Assembly: GCA_026415155.1 (NCBI GenBank)
Contig: JAOAHQ010000001.1
Coordinates: 1 to 60,966 of the forward strand
Direction of reading: 5' to 3'
DNA length: 60,966 nt
Origin: Rhodocyclaceae bacterium
GTDB taxonomy: Bacteria; Pseudomonadota; Gammaproteobacteria; Burkholderiales; Rhodocyclaceae
Part shown: positions 46,597 through 58,030 of the stretch, piece by piece
How the letters are laid out: every line of letters starts with the position of its first letter
Numbering within the stretch: position 1 is the first letter of the stretch
Position numbers and translations under genes: made by a program
Notes under the pieces: generated by a model
Database searches by the model: none
What the model saw: the letters and a program-made list of their open reading frames with translations, nothing else
Told to the model about the DNA's origin: nothing

Positions 46597-47568
46597 CTAG
46601 CCGCGATTCACGCCGCCGCTTGCGGCGAGGGTGGTTTCGACCCAGCGCTTGACGCGCTGGGCATCAGCGATGCGGGTAAGCTTGCCCCACGAATCGAGCA
46701 GCACGATGATCATCGGCTTGTTGGCGAGCCATGCCTGCATGACGAGGCATTTGCCCGCCTCGCTGATGAAGCCGGTCTTGGAAAGGCCGATGTTCCAATC
46801 TTCCTTCTTGACGAGCGCGTTGGTGTTGCGGAAAGTCTGCGGCCGGCCGCGGATGACGACCTGGTATTCGTCCAAGGTCGAAAACTCGCGGATGAGCGGA
46901 TAGTGGCGGTGAGCGGCATCGACGAGCTTGGCGAGATCGCGCGCCGAGGAGACGTTTTCCGGCGTCAAGCCGGTCGGATCGGCGAAGCGGGTGTCGGTGA
47001 GCCCCAGCGCGCGCGCCTTGACGTTCATCGCGGCAACGAAGGCCGCCCGCCCGCCCGGATAATGGCGCGAGAGGGCCGAGGCGGCGCGGTTTTCCGAGGA
47101 CATGAGGGCCAGCCGCAGCATGTCCTCGCGCGAAAGCCGCGTGCCGACGGCAAGCCGCGAATGCGTCCCCTTGAGGGTATCGATGTCGGCCTCATCGATC
47201 GAGAGGATTTCATGCAGGTCGAGCTGGGCATCGAGCACCACCATCGCCGTCATCAGCTTGGTGATCGAGGCGATCGGCACCACGGCATGCGGGTTCTTTT
47301 CATAGAGCACCTCGCCCGTGGACTGATCGACGATGGCGACCGCCGAGGAAGCCAGCTTGGGCACCGGCCCATCGTCGGCAGCTTCCACCGCCGCGGCCTT
47401 CGCCGGCGCCCGCTTGACGAGCCGCGGGGGTGACTTCGCGGCCTTCTTGCTCATCACCACCTTCACCTTCTTTTTCGGGGCGGCGTAGGCATCCTCCATC
47501 AGTCCGCCCTGGAAGGCCACCACCGCGCATAACAGCAACAAAGACTTGAAGATCGAGTGATTGGTCAT
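46597..47568 (-). CDS. pbpG: D-alanyl-D-alanine endopeptidase (PBP7/PbpG-like)
   Basis: Periplasmic penicillin-binding protein that cleaves D-Ala-mDAP cross-links. The 323 residues comprise a signal peptide (MTNHSIFKSLLLLCAVVAFQGG...AYA), a basic Lys/Ala-rich linker (about 32-75), and a peptidase S11 domain with SITK (catalytic Ser), SSENRAAS and KTG. The ATG at 47568 is selected because it begins the signal peptide. An in-frame extension further upstream has no such feature. A near-palindrome CTTGATTCGAATTAAG (47684-47699) lies upstream. Confidence 0.92.
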   Translation of the reverse strand: MTNHSIFKSLLLLCAVVAFQGGLMEDAYAAPKKKVKVVMSKKAAKSPPRLVKRAPAKAAAVEAADDGPVPKLASSAVAIVDQSTGEVLYEKNPHAVVPIASITKLMTAMVVLDAQLDLHEILSIDEADIDTLKGTHSRLAVGTRLSREDMLRLALMSSENRAASALSRHYPGGRAAFVAAMNVKARALGLTDTRFADPTGLTPENVSSARDLAKLVDAAHRHYPLIREFSTLDEYQVVIRGRPQTFRNTNALVKKEDWNIGLSKTGFISEAGKCLVMQAWLANKPMIIVLLDSWGKLTRIADAQRVKRWVETTLAASGGVNRG

Positions 47569-47715
47569 GCGGCGTTCCCGTTGCTGGCTAGATCGTTCGT
47601 AAAGCGGGCCAAAGTGTAACAGCCGGCCGGTTGCCAAGGCTATCCCTTCGGCCAGAATTCTCTTTTACCCAATAACGAACTTTCTTGATTCGAATTAAGT
47701 GATTGGATTAGGAAA

Positions 47716-50010
<2,295 letters not shown>

Positions 50011-50051
50011 GATGAGCTCCTTTCTCGATCTAGGCATTCTAGGCCTGATCG

Positions 50052-50065
50052 GCCGATCGATCGGC
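50052..50065. promoter_or_regulatory. 14-bp perfect palindrome between maeB and pckG
   Basis: GCCGATCGATCGGC is a perfect palindrome in the 131-base divergent intergenic region, about 40 bases from maeB and 76 from pckG. It may be an operator shared by both genes. No regulator is known to me for this exact word. Confidence 0.35.
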
Positions 50066-50141
50066 TCTATGGCAGAATGCGCCCCTTCATCAACGAGAGC
50101 GCTCCTATGACGGGCGCCGCTAAGCCAGAGTGGAGAAAACC

Positions 50142-51953
50142 ATGTCACACGCCCCGGACTACGTCCGTCACGAAAAGCTGAAAGCCTGGGTCGCCGAAGT
50201 CGCAGCCCTGACCGAGCCCGCCCGCATCCACTGGTGCGACGGTTCCCAGGAAGAATACGACCGCCTGTGCGCCGAGATGGTCGCGGCCGGCACCTTCGTC
50301 AGGCTCAACCCCGAGAAGCGGCCGAACTCGTATCTGGCCTGCTCCGACCCTCCGGATGTCGCGCGCGTCGAGGACCGCACCTTCATCTGCTCGGCCCGCC
50401 AGGAAGACGCCGGCCCCACCAACAACTGGGAAGATCCGGCGAAGATGAAGGAAACGCTCAAGGGCTTGTTCAAGGGCTCGATGCGCGGCCGCACGATGTA
50501 CGTGATCCCCTTCAGCATGGGCCCCTTGGGCTCGCCGATTTCCCAGATCGGCGTCGAGATCTCCGATTCCCCCTACGTCGTCGTCAACATGCGCATCATG
50601 ACGCGCATGGGCAAGGCCGTCTACGACATCCTGGGTACGGATGGCTTCTTCGTGCCCTGCCTGCACTCGGTCGGTGCGCCGCTCGAACCCGGCCAGAAAG
50701 ACGTCAAATGGCCCTGCAACCCGACCACCAAATACATCGTGCATTTCCCCGAGACCCGCGAGATCTGGTCTTACGGCTCGGGCTACGGCGGCAACGCATT
50801 GTTGGGCAAGAAGTGCCTGGCGCTCAGGATCGCCTCGACGATGGCGCGCGACGAGGGCTGGCTCGCCGAACACATGCTGATCCTCGGCGTCGAATCGCCG
50901 CAAGGAGAGAAGACCTATGTCGCCGCCGCCTTCCCCTCGGCCTGCGGCAAGACCAACTTCGCGATGCTGATCCCGCCGCAGAGCTTCAACGGCTGGAAGG
51001 TGACCACGGTCGGCGATGACATCGCCTGGATCAAACCCGGCCCCGACGGCCGCTTCTACGCGATCAACCCCGAGGCCGGCTACTTCGGCGTCGCCCCCGG
51101 TACGTCGGAGAAGACCAACGCCAATGCTATGGCCACCTTGAAGGAAAACGTGATCTTCACCAACGTCGCCTTGACCGACGACGGCGACGTTTGGTGGGAG
51201 GGCATGGGGCCGGCGCCGGCGCACTGCATCGACTGGCAGGGCAAGGACTGGACGCCCGAGGATGGCAAGGCGGGCAGGAAAGCCGCGCATCCGAACGCGC
51301 GCTTCACCGCGCCCGCCTCGCAATGCCCCTCGATCGACCCGGACTGGGAAAACCCGCAGGGCGTGCCGATCTCGGCCTTCATCTTCGGCGGCCGGCGCGC
51401 CACCACCGTGCCGCTCGTCTATGAAGCCTTCAACTGGAACTACGGCGTCTATATGGCGGCAACACTCGGCTCCGAGACCACCGCCGCCGCCTTCGGCCAG
51501 CAGGGCGTGGTGCGCCGCGACCCCTTCGCGATGCTGCCCTTCTGCGGCTACCACATGGGCGACTACTTCAACCACTGGCTGAAGATGGGCCACGTCGTCG
51601 AACACACGCCGCGGATCTTCTGCGTCAACTGGTTCCGCATGAACGAGAAAGGCGAATTCCTCTGGCCGGGCTTCGGCGAGAACATGCGGGTGCTCAAGTG
51701 GATCGTCGATCGCGTGCAGGGCAAAGTCGGCGCTCGCGAGACGGCATTGGGGTGGATGCCGCGTTTCGAGGACATCGACTGGACGGGCCTTCCCATCAGC
51801 CGCGCCGAGTTCGAAGCGCTCACCCAGATCGACGCTGACGCCTGGAAGCAGGAACTCGCCAGCCACAAGGAATGGTTCGACAAGCTCGGCGAGAAGCTGC
51901 CGAGACAGCTTGCCTTGAAACGCGACCTCTTTGAACTGGCGCTGATCGACTGA
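50142..51953 (+). CDS. pckG: Phosphoenolpyruvate carboxykinase (GTP)
   Basis: Interconverts oxaloacetate and PEP using GTP/GDP, the entry to gluconeogenesis. The 603 residues show [16 protein letters not shown] (P-loop with the hyper-reactive Cys), GDDIAWI, and the C-terminal [21 protein letters not shown] and [16 protein letters not shown]. The ATG is preceded by TGGAGA. Growth on lactate through LutABC would need this enzyme, so the cluster is coherent. KVGARETA is encoded by a repeat copy (51726-51745) at a place where homologues show the same length. Confidence 0.97.
   Translation: MSHAPDYVRHEKLKAWVAEVAALTEPARIHWCDGSQEEYDRLCAEMVAAGTFVRLNPEKRPNSYLACSDPPDVARVEDRTFICSARQEDAGPTNNWEDPAKMKETLKGLFKGSMRGRTMYVIPFSMGPLGSPISQIGVEISDSPYVVVNMRIMTRMGKAVYDILGTDGFFVPCLHSVGAPLEPGQKDVKWPCNPTTKYIVHFPETREIWSYGSGYGGNALLGKKCLALRIASTMARDEGWLAEHMLILGVESPQGEKTYVAAAFPSACGKTNFAMLIPPQSFNGWKVTTVGDDIAWIKPGPDGRFYAINPEAGYFGVAPGTSEKTNANAMATLKENVIFTNVALTDDGDVWWEGMGPAPAHCIDWQGKDWTPEDGKAGRKAAHPNARFTAPASQCPSIDPDWENPQGVPISAFIFGGRRATTVPLVYEAFNWNYGVYMAATLGSETTAAAFGQQGVVRRDPFAMLPFCGYHMGDYFNHWLKMGHVVEHTPRIFCVNWFRMNEKGEFLWPGFGENMRVLKWIVDRVQGKVGARETALGWMPRFEDIDWTGLPISRAEFEALTQIDADAWKQELASHKEWFDKLGEKLPRQLALKRDLFELALID
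51726..51745 (+). repeat. Dispersed 20-bp repeat, copy 11 (inside pckG)
   Basis: One mismatch (GCTCGC for GCTGGC) on the coding strand, preceded by CAAA, read as KVGARETA. It is the last copy seen before the right end of the window. Confidence 0.75.
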
Positions 51954-51984
51954 CGCCGCATTGCCGAGCGCGTTCCCTTCCATA

Positions 51985-52012
51985 GAAAACGGGGGCTATC
52001 GCCAGCCCCCGT
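51985..52012 (-). terminator. Intrinsic terminator of the histone-like gene
   Basis: ACGGGGGCT/AGCCCCCGT forms a perfect 9-bp stem with a six-base loop (51989-52012). On the minus strand it is followed by a run of T, so it terminates the minus-strand gene at 52039-52515. It may also help end pckG from the other side. Confidence 0.75.
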
Positions 52013-52038
52013 CCCAAGGCCGTCTCTTGACGGCGAGA

Positions 52039-52515
52039 TCAAGTCGGACGTGATCCGGTCGGAAACGGCCAGGCGGCTGCCGGGTTGAGCGAGGATTTCA
52101 GCCCGGGCGCCGCAGCAGTCGAGGGGGTCGGCGCAGGCGTAGAAGCCGCCGGAGCGGGGGTCGTCACCTTCTCAACCGCAGGCTTCTTCGGCGCTGCCGC
52201 CTTCTTCGTTGCAGGCTTCGCCGCCGCAGCCTTCTTCGTCGTCGCCGCCTTCTTCGCCGCGGGTTTCGCCGCCGCAGCCTTCTTGGTCGTCGCCGCCTTC
52301 TTCGCCGCGGGTTTCGCTGCCGCAGCCTTCTTCGGCGCAGCCGCCTTCTTCGCCGCGGGTTTCGCCGCCGCAGCCTTCTTGGTCGTCGCCGCCTTCTTCG
52401 CCGCGGGTTTCGCCGCCGCAGCCTTCTTCGTCGTCGCTGCCTTCTTCGCCGCCGGCTTCTCGGCGGTCGCCTTCTTCACAGCCGCCGGCTTCTTGGCCTT
52501 CTTCTCTTCAGCCAT
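52039..52515 (-). CDS. Lys/Ala-rich histone H1-like repeat protein
   Basis: A 158-residue basic protein. Residues about 19-114 are six 16-residue units of the type AKPAAKKAATTKKAAA, with variants PKK for TKK. This is like the C-terminal tail of eukaryotic histone H1 and bacterial AlgP/HU-tail or Hc1-like proteins. The remaining C-terminus is Pro/Ser/Ala-rich. It is likely to bind DNA or polyphosphate through its positive charges (inference). The ATG at 52515 has a GGAGG ribosome site. The gene has its own terminator. Confidence 0.85.
   Translation of the reverse strand: MAEEKKAKKPAAVKKATAEKPAAKKAATTKKAAAAKPAAKKAATTKKAAAAKPAAKKAAAPKKAAAAKPAAKKAATTKKAAAAKPAAKKAATTKKAAAAKPATKKAAAPKKPAVEKVTTPAPAASTPAPTPSTAAAPGLKSSLNPAAAWPFPTGSRPT
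52174..52461 (-). repeat. 48-bp in-frame tandem repeat (six units)
   Basis: Six consecutive 48-base units encode the 16-residue Lys/Ala repeats of the histone-like protein. High identity between units (for example GCCGCAGCCTTCTT on the plus strand) suggests recent expansion and possible length variation. Confidence 0.88.
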
Positions 52516-52959
52516 AGTGAACCTCCATTGCATGTTTGATGAAAGAACAATACAACCCGCCTACAACAGCACGGATTATTCAACGACGCCGGCGGACCGG
52601 AATCGATGAATTCAAGCGCTTTCATGGCCCACACCTGCGTTTGCATACCATCAGGCAAACGGAATACGACGAGCGAAAGCTGGAAACTAGAGGAAGCTGA
52701 TGCGGAGTGAAGCGCGAAGGCAGATGAGGAAAAGCTGGAGCGTCGGTCGAATCACAAATGAGTAGCATGGCAGCAGGACAGTTTGCCATCGCGCGCTTGG
52801 GCATTTCTCTCCTCGTTAATTGACGCTCTTCGCCATGACCTACTAGATGTAGTAGGTCATGATTCTTTGGCTACTAATAGTAGTAGGGCGAGAGAGGCGT
52901 GGCAAGGCAAATCACGCGCTACACGGCCAAACCCTGTTTGGCGTTGCAATCAAACCACG
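52516..52959. other. 444-bp intergenic region with strong inverted repeats, no gene seen
   Basis: This is the longest non-coding stretch in the window and looks lower in GC than the DNA to its left. Short frames exist on both strands (for example 28 codons from about 52624) but none has a ribosome site or recognisable product. It must contain the promoter of the histone-like gene. It holds GTTTGC/GCAAAC (about 52638-52661), a perfect 11-bp inverted repeat at 52835-52860, and CTACTAATAGTAGTAG just after it. Confidence 0.6.
52835..52860. promoter_or_regulatory. Perfect 11-4-11 inverted repeat of unknown role
   Basis: ATGACCTACTA-GATG-TAGTAGGTCAT is a perfect inverted repeat. A TTGACG -35-like hexamer lies at 52820-52825 just before it, and a second partial dyad CTACT-AAT-AGTAG follows at 52871-52883. 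There is no T-run on either side, so it looks more like an operator or structured RNA than a terminator. Confidence 0.45.
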
Positions 52960-53511
52960 TCAAGCGATGATGCGCGACCAGTCGAAATAAGGCCCTGGAT
53001 CAGTCTTGCGGCCGGGCGCGACATCGAGATGGCCCACGACTGCTTCGATGGGGTAAGCCGCGCGCAATGCACCGAGCAAGCGTGTGAGCGTGTCGTATTG
53101 TTGGGATGTAAATGCGTGCCAATCATCCCCCTCCAGCTCTACGCCGAGCGAATAGTCATTGCAGCGCTCGCGGCCGCGCCAGCAAGACACGCCCGCATGC
53201 CAGGCACGCGCGCGGCAGGAGACGAATTGCACGATCGCCCCTGAACGGGCGATGAAGAAATGGGCCGAGACCCGTAGCCCAGCGAGGCTGGTGTAATAGG
53301 GATGGGCATCGACGGGCAAGCGGTTCATGAAGAAGGCCCTCACCGCATCGCCGCCGAATTCGCCCGGCGGCAGACTGATAGCATGGAGAACGACCAAGCA
53401 GATCGTTTCGCCCGCTGGACGATCATCTTGGTTGGGCGAGACGCAGCGCTCGCATCCCGTCAGCCAGCCATCGGCATCGATCCGCCAGGCAGCATCACTT
53501 GAGCTCGTCAT
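52960..53511 (-). CDS. ampD: 1,6-anhydro-N-acetylmuramyl-L-alanine amidase AmpD
   Basis: Cytoplasmic zinc amidase that recycles cell-wall muropeptides. The 183 residues match E. coli AmpD (183). Visible are VVLHAISLPPGEFGG (first zinc His), VSAHFFIARSGAIVQFVSCRARAWHAGVS, RERCNDYSLGVELEG and the C-terminal zinc and catalytic motif GHLDVAPGRKTDPGPYFDW. Its start lies 17 bases inside the end of the upstream pilR gene, so the two are co-transcribed. Confidence 0.96.
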   Translation of the reverse strand: MTSSSDAAWRIDADGWLTGCERCVSPNQDDRPAGETICLVVLHAISLPPGEFGGDAVRAFFMNRLPVDAHPYYTSLAGLRVSAHFFIARSGAIVQFVSCRARAWHAGVSCWRGRERCNDYSLGVELEGDDWHAFTSQQYDTLTRLLGALRAAYPIEAVVGHLDVAPGRKTDPGPYFDWSRIIA

Positions 53512-54919
53512 TGATACCGAGCCGTTCCATGCGATAGCGTAAGGAGCGAAAGGTCACGCCGAGAATCCGCGCGGCGGCCGTTCGGTTGTAACGCGTCCGC
53601 TCGAGCACATCGAGAATCGCCCGCCGCTCCTGGGCATCGAGATAATCCTGCAGCGTCTGGTTTCTGAAGTCGATCCCCCCGCTCGCGGCCGCCTCGGTCG
53701 GGCTTGCATTGTCGACGGGTTCCGCCGCCAAGCCAAAGGCGGGCGATTGCAATTGCAAGTCGGCCACGTCAATGGCCGGGCCTTCATGCAGCGCCAATGC
53801 GCGTTCGAGGATGTTTTCGAGTTCGCGCACGTTGCCAGGAAACGCATATCTTTGTAGGGCATCGAGCGCGGCGGGTGTGAGAGAGGGTTTGGGCTGGTGA
53901 TTGGCTTGGGCAAGCCGGCTGAGGATGCTCTCGGCCAACAAGGGAATGTCCTCGCGGCACTCGCGCAAGGGTGGCATCGGAATCTCGATGACATTGATGC
54001 GAAACAGCAAGTCCTGACGAAAACGGCCCGCCTCGACCTGCCGCTTCAGATCCTTGTGGGTGGCGCAGATGATACGGACATTCACCGGCTCTTCGCTCGT
54101 CGCACCGATGCGCCGCACACGCTTTTCCTGAATTGCACGCAAGAGCTTCACTTGCATCGACAAAGGCAGGTCGGCCACCTCGTCAAGAAACAACGTGCCG
54201 CCATCCGCCGCCTGGAAGAACCCTTCGCGCTCGGTTTCCGCGCCGGTGAATGCCCCCTTGCGGTAGCCGAAAAACTCGCTTTCCATCAGGTTTTCTGGAA
54301 TGGCCCCGCAGTTGACGGCGACAAAAGGCTTGTCTCGGCGCACGCTTTCGCGGTGGATGAGGCGCGCGGCGAGTTCTTTACCACTTCCCGATTCTCCCGA
54401 GATATAGACAGGCGCTTCGCTCTTGGCGACTTTGGCGATCAAGGCGCGCACCTCGACCATCGGCGGCGAGTTGCCGAGCAGTTCGGGCATTCGCTCCTTG
54501 CTCCCCCCCTTGCCCTCAGGCAGGGCCAGGGCCGACTTGACGAGGGTACGCAATTGCATCAAAGAAACTGGCTTGGAAAGATAGTCAAAGGCACCGGCCT
54601 TGAGCGCTGCGACAGCGTTTTCCATGCTGCCGTGAGCAGTAATGACGGCAACGGGTAACTCTGGATAACGTTCGCCGATCAGCTTGACGAGTTCGAGCCC
54701 GCTGCCATCCGGCAAGCGCATGTCCGTCAAGCACAAGCCATAACGTTGGGTAAGCAAATGCTGACGCGCATCAGCGATACTCGAGGCGCAATCGCACTCA
54801 AGCCCCATGCGCGCCAGTGTCATGTCGAATAGCTCGCGGATATCGGCCTCGTCGTCTACGACGAGTACCCGCCCTTGACGATTTATTCCGCCAGCGGATC
54901 GTGATTCTCTGTGTTGCAT
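53495..54919 (-). CDS. pilR: Sigma-54-dependent response regulator (PilR/NtrC type)
   Basis: A 474-residue enhancer-binding protein: receiver (about 17-130, VLVVDDEADI, Asp in CLTDMRLPDG, Lys in YLSKPV), AAA+ domain (about 145-370) with Walker A GESGSGKE, the sigma-54 contact loop as GAFTGA in YRKGAFTGAETE, and Walker B GGTLFLDEVADLP, then a Fis-type helix-turn-helix (RTAAARILGVTFRSLRYRMERLG). Paired with the upstream six-helix kinase it fits PilR, activator of type IV pilin transcription. No pil structural genes are in the window. Its start overlaps pilS by 37 bases. Confidence 0.9.
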   Translation of the reverse strand: MQHRESRSAGGINRQGRVLVVDDEADIRELFDMTLARMGLECDCASSIADARQHLLTQRYGLCLTDMRLPDGSGLELVKLIGERYPELPVAVITAHGSMENAVAALKAGAFDYLSKPVSLMQLRTLVKSALALPEGKGGSKERMPELLGNSPPMVEVRALIAKVAKSEAPVYISGESGSGKELAARLIHRESVRRDKPFVAVNCGAIPENLMESEFFGYRKGAFTGAETEREGFFQAADGGTLFLDEVADLPLSMQVKLLRAIQEKRVRRIGATSEEPVNVRIICATHKDLKRQVEAGRFRQDLLFRINVIEIPMPPLRECREDIPLLAESILSRLAQANHQPKPSLTPAALDALQRYAFPGNVRELENILERALALHEGPAIDVADLQLQSPAFGLAAEPVDNASPTEAAASGGIDFRNQTLQDYLDAQERRAILDVLERTRYNRTAAARILGVTFRSLRYRMERLGINDELK

Positions 54920-56547
54920 GCCGCGGCAAATGATATGCAGAAATGCGCGCCAGGTGCATTGTCAAGTAGAAACAGGCGTGCCCCATTGGCTTCACACAAC
55001 TCGCGCGCGATATAAAGGCCTAGGCCGGTTCCCGTCGCGCGGGTCGTATAGAAAGGCTCGAAGATCTGGCTGCGCACCTCCGCCCCGATACCCGGTCCAT
55101 CGTCGATGACATGTAAGGCGATGCGGTTTGGCGCGCGCCCGCTCTCCCCAACGATGCGGATGGCTCCAGGCGCATCACTCGCATGACGGAGCGCATTGTC
55201 GAGCAGATTGGCAAGCACACGATAGAGATGGCTGCGATCGAAACAGACGGCAAATCCCGCTGGCAATTCAAGCCGGATGCGACTCTCGCTGAGCCGATCC
55301 CGTAAGGATAGCTCCTCAATCATCTGGCGCAGGAAATCTTTGAGATCGATCTCTTCCGGACGCGCCTGATCGCGTCGCCCGAGCTCCATGATTTCCTCCA
55401 CGATGCGATTGAGGCGCGCGACGTTGTCACCGATGATGCGCACCAGCCGCATCGTCTCATGCCTCGTCTCGTCAGCCAAATCATCTTGCAGCAATTCGGC
55501 GGCATGACTGATCGCGGAGAGCGGGTTGCGGATTTCATGCGCGATATTGGCGGTCAAACGGCCTAGGGCAGCAAGCTTGGCCTGCTGGGCCTGTTGCAGC
55601 TGGCGTCCGACATCCTCGATGAAGATCAACGTCTTGCCCCCCTCGCCGGGCGGCAGGAAACGGACACGCAATGAGCGTCCCGTCTGCGGCATTTGCACTA
55701 CCGTCTCAGACTCGATTCCCCGCTCACGCCGCCGCCGAAACTCGCGATCCAGCTCGGCGCTACAGGCGGCAAGACTTCGGGGCAGCTCACCTTGGCGCCC
55801 GAGCATCACTGCTGCCGGAGGATTGGCAAGCGCAATGTGCCCATCCATGCCAACCACCAACACACCATCATGCATCTCGCGGATGACCCGTTCGTTGATG
55901 CGAAGTTGATCCGCCAACTCGATGCCGCGACGACGCGCCAGCTCTTCGTTCGCCACCACGCGGCTTGCCAGCAGTCGGGCAGCAATTGCCACACCAAAAA
56001 AACCTACACTGGTCAGGCCAGCGCGAAAGAAATCGCCAACATCGCCAGCCAACCAGCTAACGCGGTAAGCCTGCTCGAGCAATATCGCCAAAGACGACAG
56101 TGCCGCATAAAACAACACCAGCCGCCCCTGCCCGACGAGCCCCGCCCCCATCAGAACGACGAAGAGCAACATCGGCAGCCCGCTTTTCGCGCCGCCGCTT
56201 GCATACATGAGCAGGGTTAGCGCCAAAATATCGAAACCGACTTGCAAGGTTAGCTGTCGATTGAATAACCGTTGCCAACGCGTGAGCACCACCACGGCCA
56301 AAATGCCGCCGATGAGATAGGCCGTACTCACCCAGAAAAACAGTCGGGGATTCTGCGAGCCGACGTTCTGCGCACCTTCGGTGAAAATGATGATGGCGAG
56401 AAAGATTCCCGCCACCGTGATGCGGTAATAGGAAAAAAACCTCAGGGAGCGCCAGAATGAATCGTCTGGCACAGCGTTCGTTTTCCAGAACGGCCGCGTC
56501 GCGTTAGTCGGGCCGTTGTCCATCAGCTTGCTGGCGGTGCGCTTCAC
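54883..56547 (-). CDS. pilS: Membrane sensor histidine kinase (PilS type)
   Basis: A 554-residue kinase. About six hydrophobic helices lie in the first 200 residues (from FFSYYRITVAGIFLAI on). A PAS domain (about 215-315), HisKA (ANIAHEIRNPLSAISHAAELLQDD) and HATPase (LANLLDNALRHA, DDGPGIG, GTGLGLYIA) follow. This is the PilS architecture, in which membrane helices sense pilin in the membrane. The first ATG (56547) overlaps the upstream PP0621-like gene by 44 bases. A later ATG at 56523 is an alternative start. Confidence 0.9.
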   Translation of the reverse strand: MKRTASKLMDNGPTNATRPFWKTNAVPDDSFWRSLRFFSYYRITVAGIFLAIIIFTEGAQNVGSQNPRLFFWVSTAYLIGGILAVVVLTRWQRLFNRQLTLQVGFDILALTLLMYASGGAKSGLPMLLFVVLMGAGLVGQGRLVLFYAALSSLAILLEQAYRVSWLAGDVGDFFRAGLTSVGFFGVAIAARLLASRVVANEELARRRGIELADQLRINERVIREMHDGVLVVGMDGHIALANPPAAVMLGRQGELPRSLAACSAELDREFRRRRERGIESETVVQMPQTGRSLRVRFLPPGEGGKTLIFIEDVGRQLQQAQQAKLAALGRLTANIAHEIRNPLSAISHAAELLQDDLADETRHETMRLVRIIGDNVARLNRIVEEIMELGRRDQARPEEIDLKDFLRQMIEELSLRDRLSESRIRLELPAGFAVCFDRSHLYRVLANLLDNALRHASDAPGAIRIVGESGRAPNRIALHVIDDGPGIGAEVRSQIFEPFYTTRATGTGLGLYIARELCEANGARLFLLDNAPGAHFCISFAAACNTENHDPLAE

Positions 56548-56752
56548 AGCAAAAATAACGGCCAGCCAAATTTAGCGCTTCGCTTTCGGGCACATGCATA
56601 CCGCAGACCGAGCAAGCCACGATCCTCTCCGGATTTTTGATCTCCGGATCTTTGATTAATTTCTGGCGCGACGAGGTGGTGCGTCTACAAAAGCCCCCCC
56701 ACCAACAGATGAGCCCGATTATGACGGCAATCAGCAGGATGGCCTTGAGCAC
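56504..56752 (-). CDS. PP0621 family small membrane protein
   Basis: An 82-residue protein with one N-terminal membrane helix (MLKAILLIAVIIGLICWWGGF) and a cytoplasmic Cys-rich segment (ACSVCGMHVPESEALNLAGRYFCCEAHR) that could hold a zinc ribbon-like site. I recognise this as the PP0621 family, which often precedes pilS-pilR or cytochrome assembly genes. The function is not known. Its end overlaps the pilS start, so they are probably co-transcribed. Confidence 0.78.
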   Translation of the reverse strand: MLKAILLIAVIIGLICWWGGFCRRTTSSRQKLIKDPEIKNPERIVACSVCGMHVPESEALNLAGRYFCCEAHRQQADGQRPD

Positions 56753-56821
56753 CTTCGCCTCTGAAGGTCTTGCATGACGTCCTATCGACCATTGCCTCGC
56801 CGAGGCAGGAGGCCGAAGGGC

Positions 56822-56898
<77 letters not shown>

Positions 56899-56943
56899 AA
56901 ACGCTACGAAATGCGCGGATGCTTTGCACTACAGCGCCGGCCA

Positions 56944-57945
56944 TCAGCAACGGCGCCCTACAGCAAAGTCGCATAAGTTTATCAAAGCATCACGATATTG
57001 GCTAGACGGCAAGTGACGCAAAGCTTGCTTTGCTTTCTCCGCCTCATCGACAGCGACGGCATGCGCAGCCTCGAGCGCCCCTGTCTCATTCACGACACGT
57101 AGAACGTCTGCGAACGCTTCACGCCCACCTAGCTCAAGGGTCTGCCGAACCAGATCTACTTGGTCGGGACGACCCATCTGCAAGGCGATGATCAAAGGCA
57201 AGGTGGGTTTCCCTTCCGCGAGGTCATCCCCCAAATGTTTGCCGATTTCCTCTTCCTCTCCCGTGTAGTCGAGCACATCATCAATGATCTGGAACGCCGT
57301 TCCCAAGTGCATGCCATACGCGGCGAGGCCGGCTTCCACCTCGGCTGTCGCAGTACCGAGTATTCCTCCGATACGCGCCGACGCCTCGAATAGTTTCGCC
57401 GTTTTGTAGCGAATCACCCTGAGATAGTCTTCGACTTCGATTTCGGCATTGCGGCAATTCATCAACTGCAACACCTCTCCTTCGGCAATGACGTTGGTCG
57501 CTTCGGCTAAAACTTCCATGATGCGCATACTGCCCACTTCTACCATCATCTGGAAAGCGCGCGAATAGAGAAAATCGCCTACCAGCACGCTTGCGGCATT
57601 GCCAAACAGAGCGTTCGCCGTTTCCCTGCCACGCCGCAAGGCGGATTCATCGACCACATCATCGTGAAGTAGCGTTGCTGTATGAATAAACTCCACCACC
57701 GCAGCAAGTTCATGGTGATGCTTGCCCTCATAACCCGTAGCGCCTGCCGCCAGCAGAAGCAAAGCGGGGCGCATGCGCTTGCCTCCGCTTCCAATGATGT
57801 ACTCGGCAACTTGACGGACCAGCAAAACCTCTGAATGAAGTCGCGCGCGAATCACCGCGTCAACAGCCTTCATGTCGGTTTCGATCAACGAGTAAGTGGT
57901 GGCCAGGTCCAAAACAGGCTTCCTATCAGATGACAGATGATTCAT
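56944..57945 (-). CDS. ispB: Polyprenyl (octaprenyl) diphosphate synthase
   Basis: Trans-prenyltransferase that makes the quinone side chain. From the ATG at 57945 the protein has 333 residues, with the first Asp-rich motif [15 protein letters not shown], the second motif [27 protein letters not shown] and [11 protein letters not shown]. The small residue pattern before the first motif is consistent with a long-chain product, but chain length is not certain. It is divergent from rplU, the usual arrangement in betaproteobacteria. An upstream TTG start would add 12 residues. Confidence 0.93.
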   Translation of the reverse strand: MNHLSSDRKPVLDLATTYSLIETDMKAVDAVIRARLHSEVLLVRQVAEYIIGSGGKRMRPALLLLAAGATGYEGKHHHELAAVVEFIHTATLLHDDVVDESALRRGRETANALFGNAASVLVGDFLYSRAFQMMVEVGSMRIMEVLAEATNVIAEGEVLQLMNCRNAEIEVEDYLRVIRYKTAKLFEASARIGGILGTATAEVEAGLAAYGMHLGTAFQIIDDVLDYTGEEEEIGKHLGDDLAEGKPTLPLIIALQMGRPDQVDLVRQTLELGGREAFADVLRVVNETGALEAAHAVAVDEAEKAKQALRHLPSSQYRDALINLCDFAVGRRC

Positions 57946-57968
57946 TTGGCAGCACAAGATTCCTTGCC

Positions 57969-57997
57969 TTGACCTCTTCAAGGCAAATCGCTATGAT
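57969..57997 (+). promoter_or_regulatory. Sigma-70 promoter of the rplU-rpmA operon
   Basis: TTGACC (57969-57974) and TATGAT (57992-57997) are separated by the ideal 17 bases. Predicted transcription begins near 58004, about 27 bases before the rplU start. Confidence 0.8.
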
Positions 57998-58030
57998 AGC
58001 GGGTTCTGCAACAAACATCGGAGTCCAACA

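Noticed and set aside
46157-46600. Plus-strand frame opposite lutA
   Set aside because: Antisense to the CCG-domain protein whose cysteine motifs are intact. No independent support.
50107-50181. Short upstream frame (24 codons) overlapping the pckG start
   Set aside because: It has no recognisable leader-peptide feature and no attenuator hairpin follows. Overlap with the pckG ribosome site is probably chance.
52174-52461. Possible CRISPR-like array
   Set aside because: The 48-base units are contiguous and encode the Lys/Ala repeats of one protein. No spacers and no cas genes.
52622-52804. 60-codon minus-strand frame in the intergenic region before the histone-like gene
   Set aside because: No ribosome site and no recognisable protein features. 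The product is Pro/Ser/Cys-rich without a pattern.
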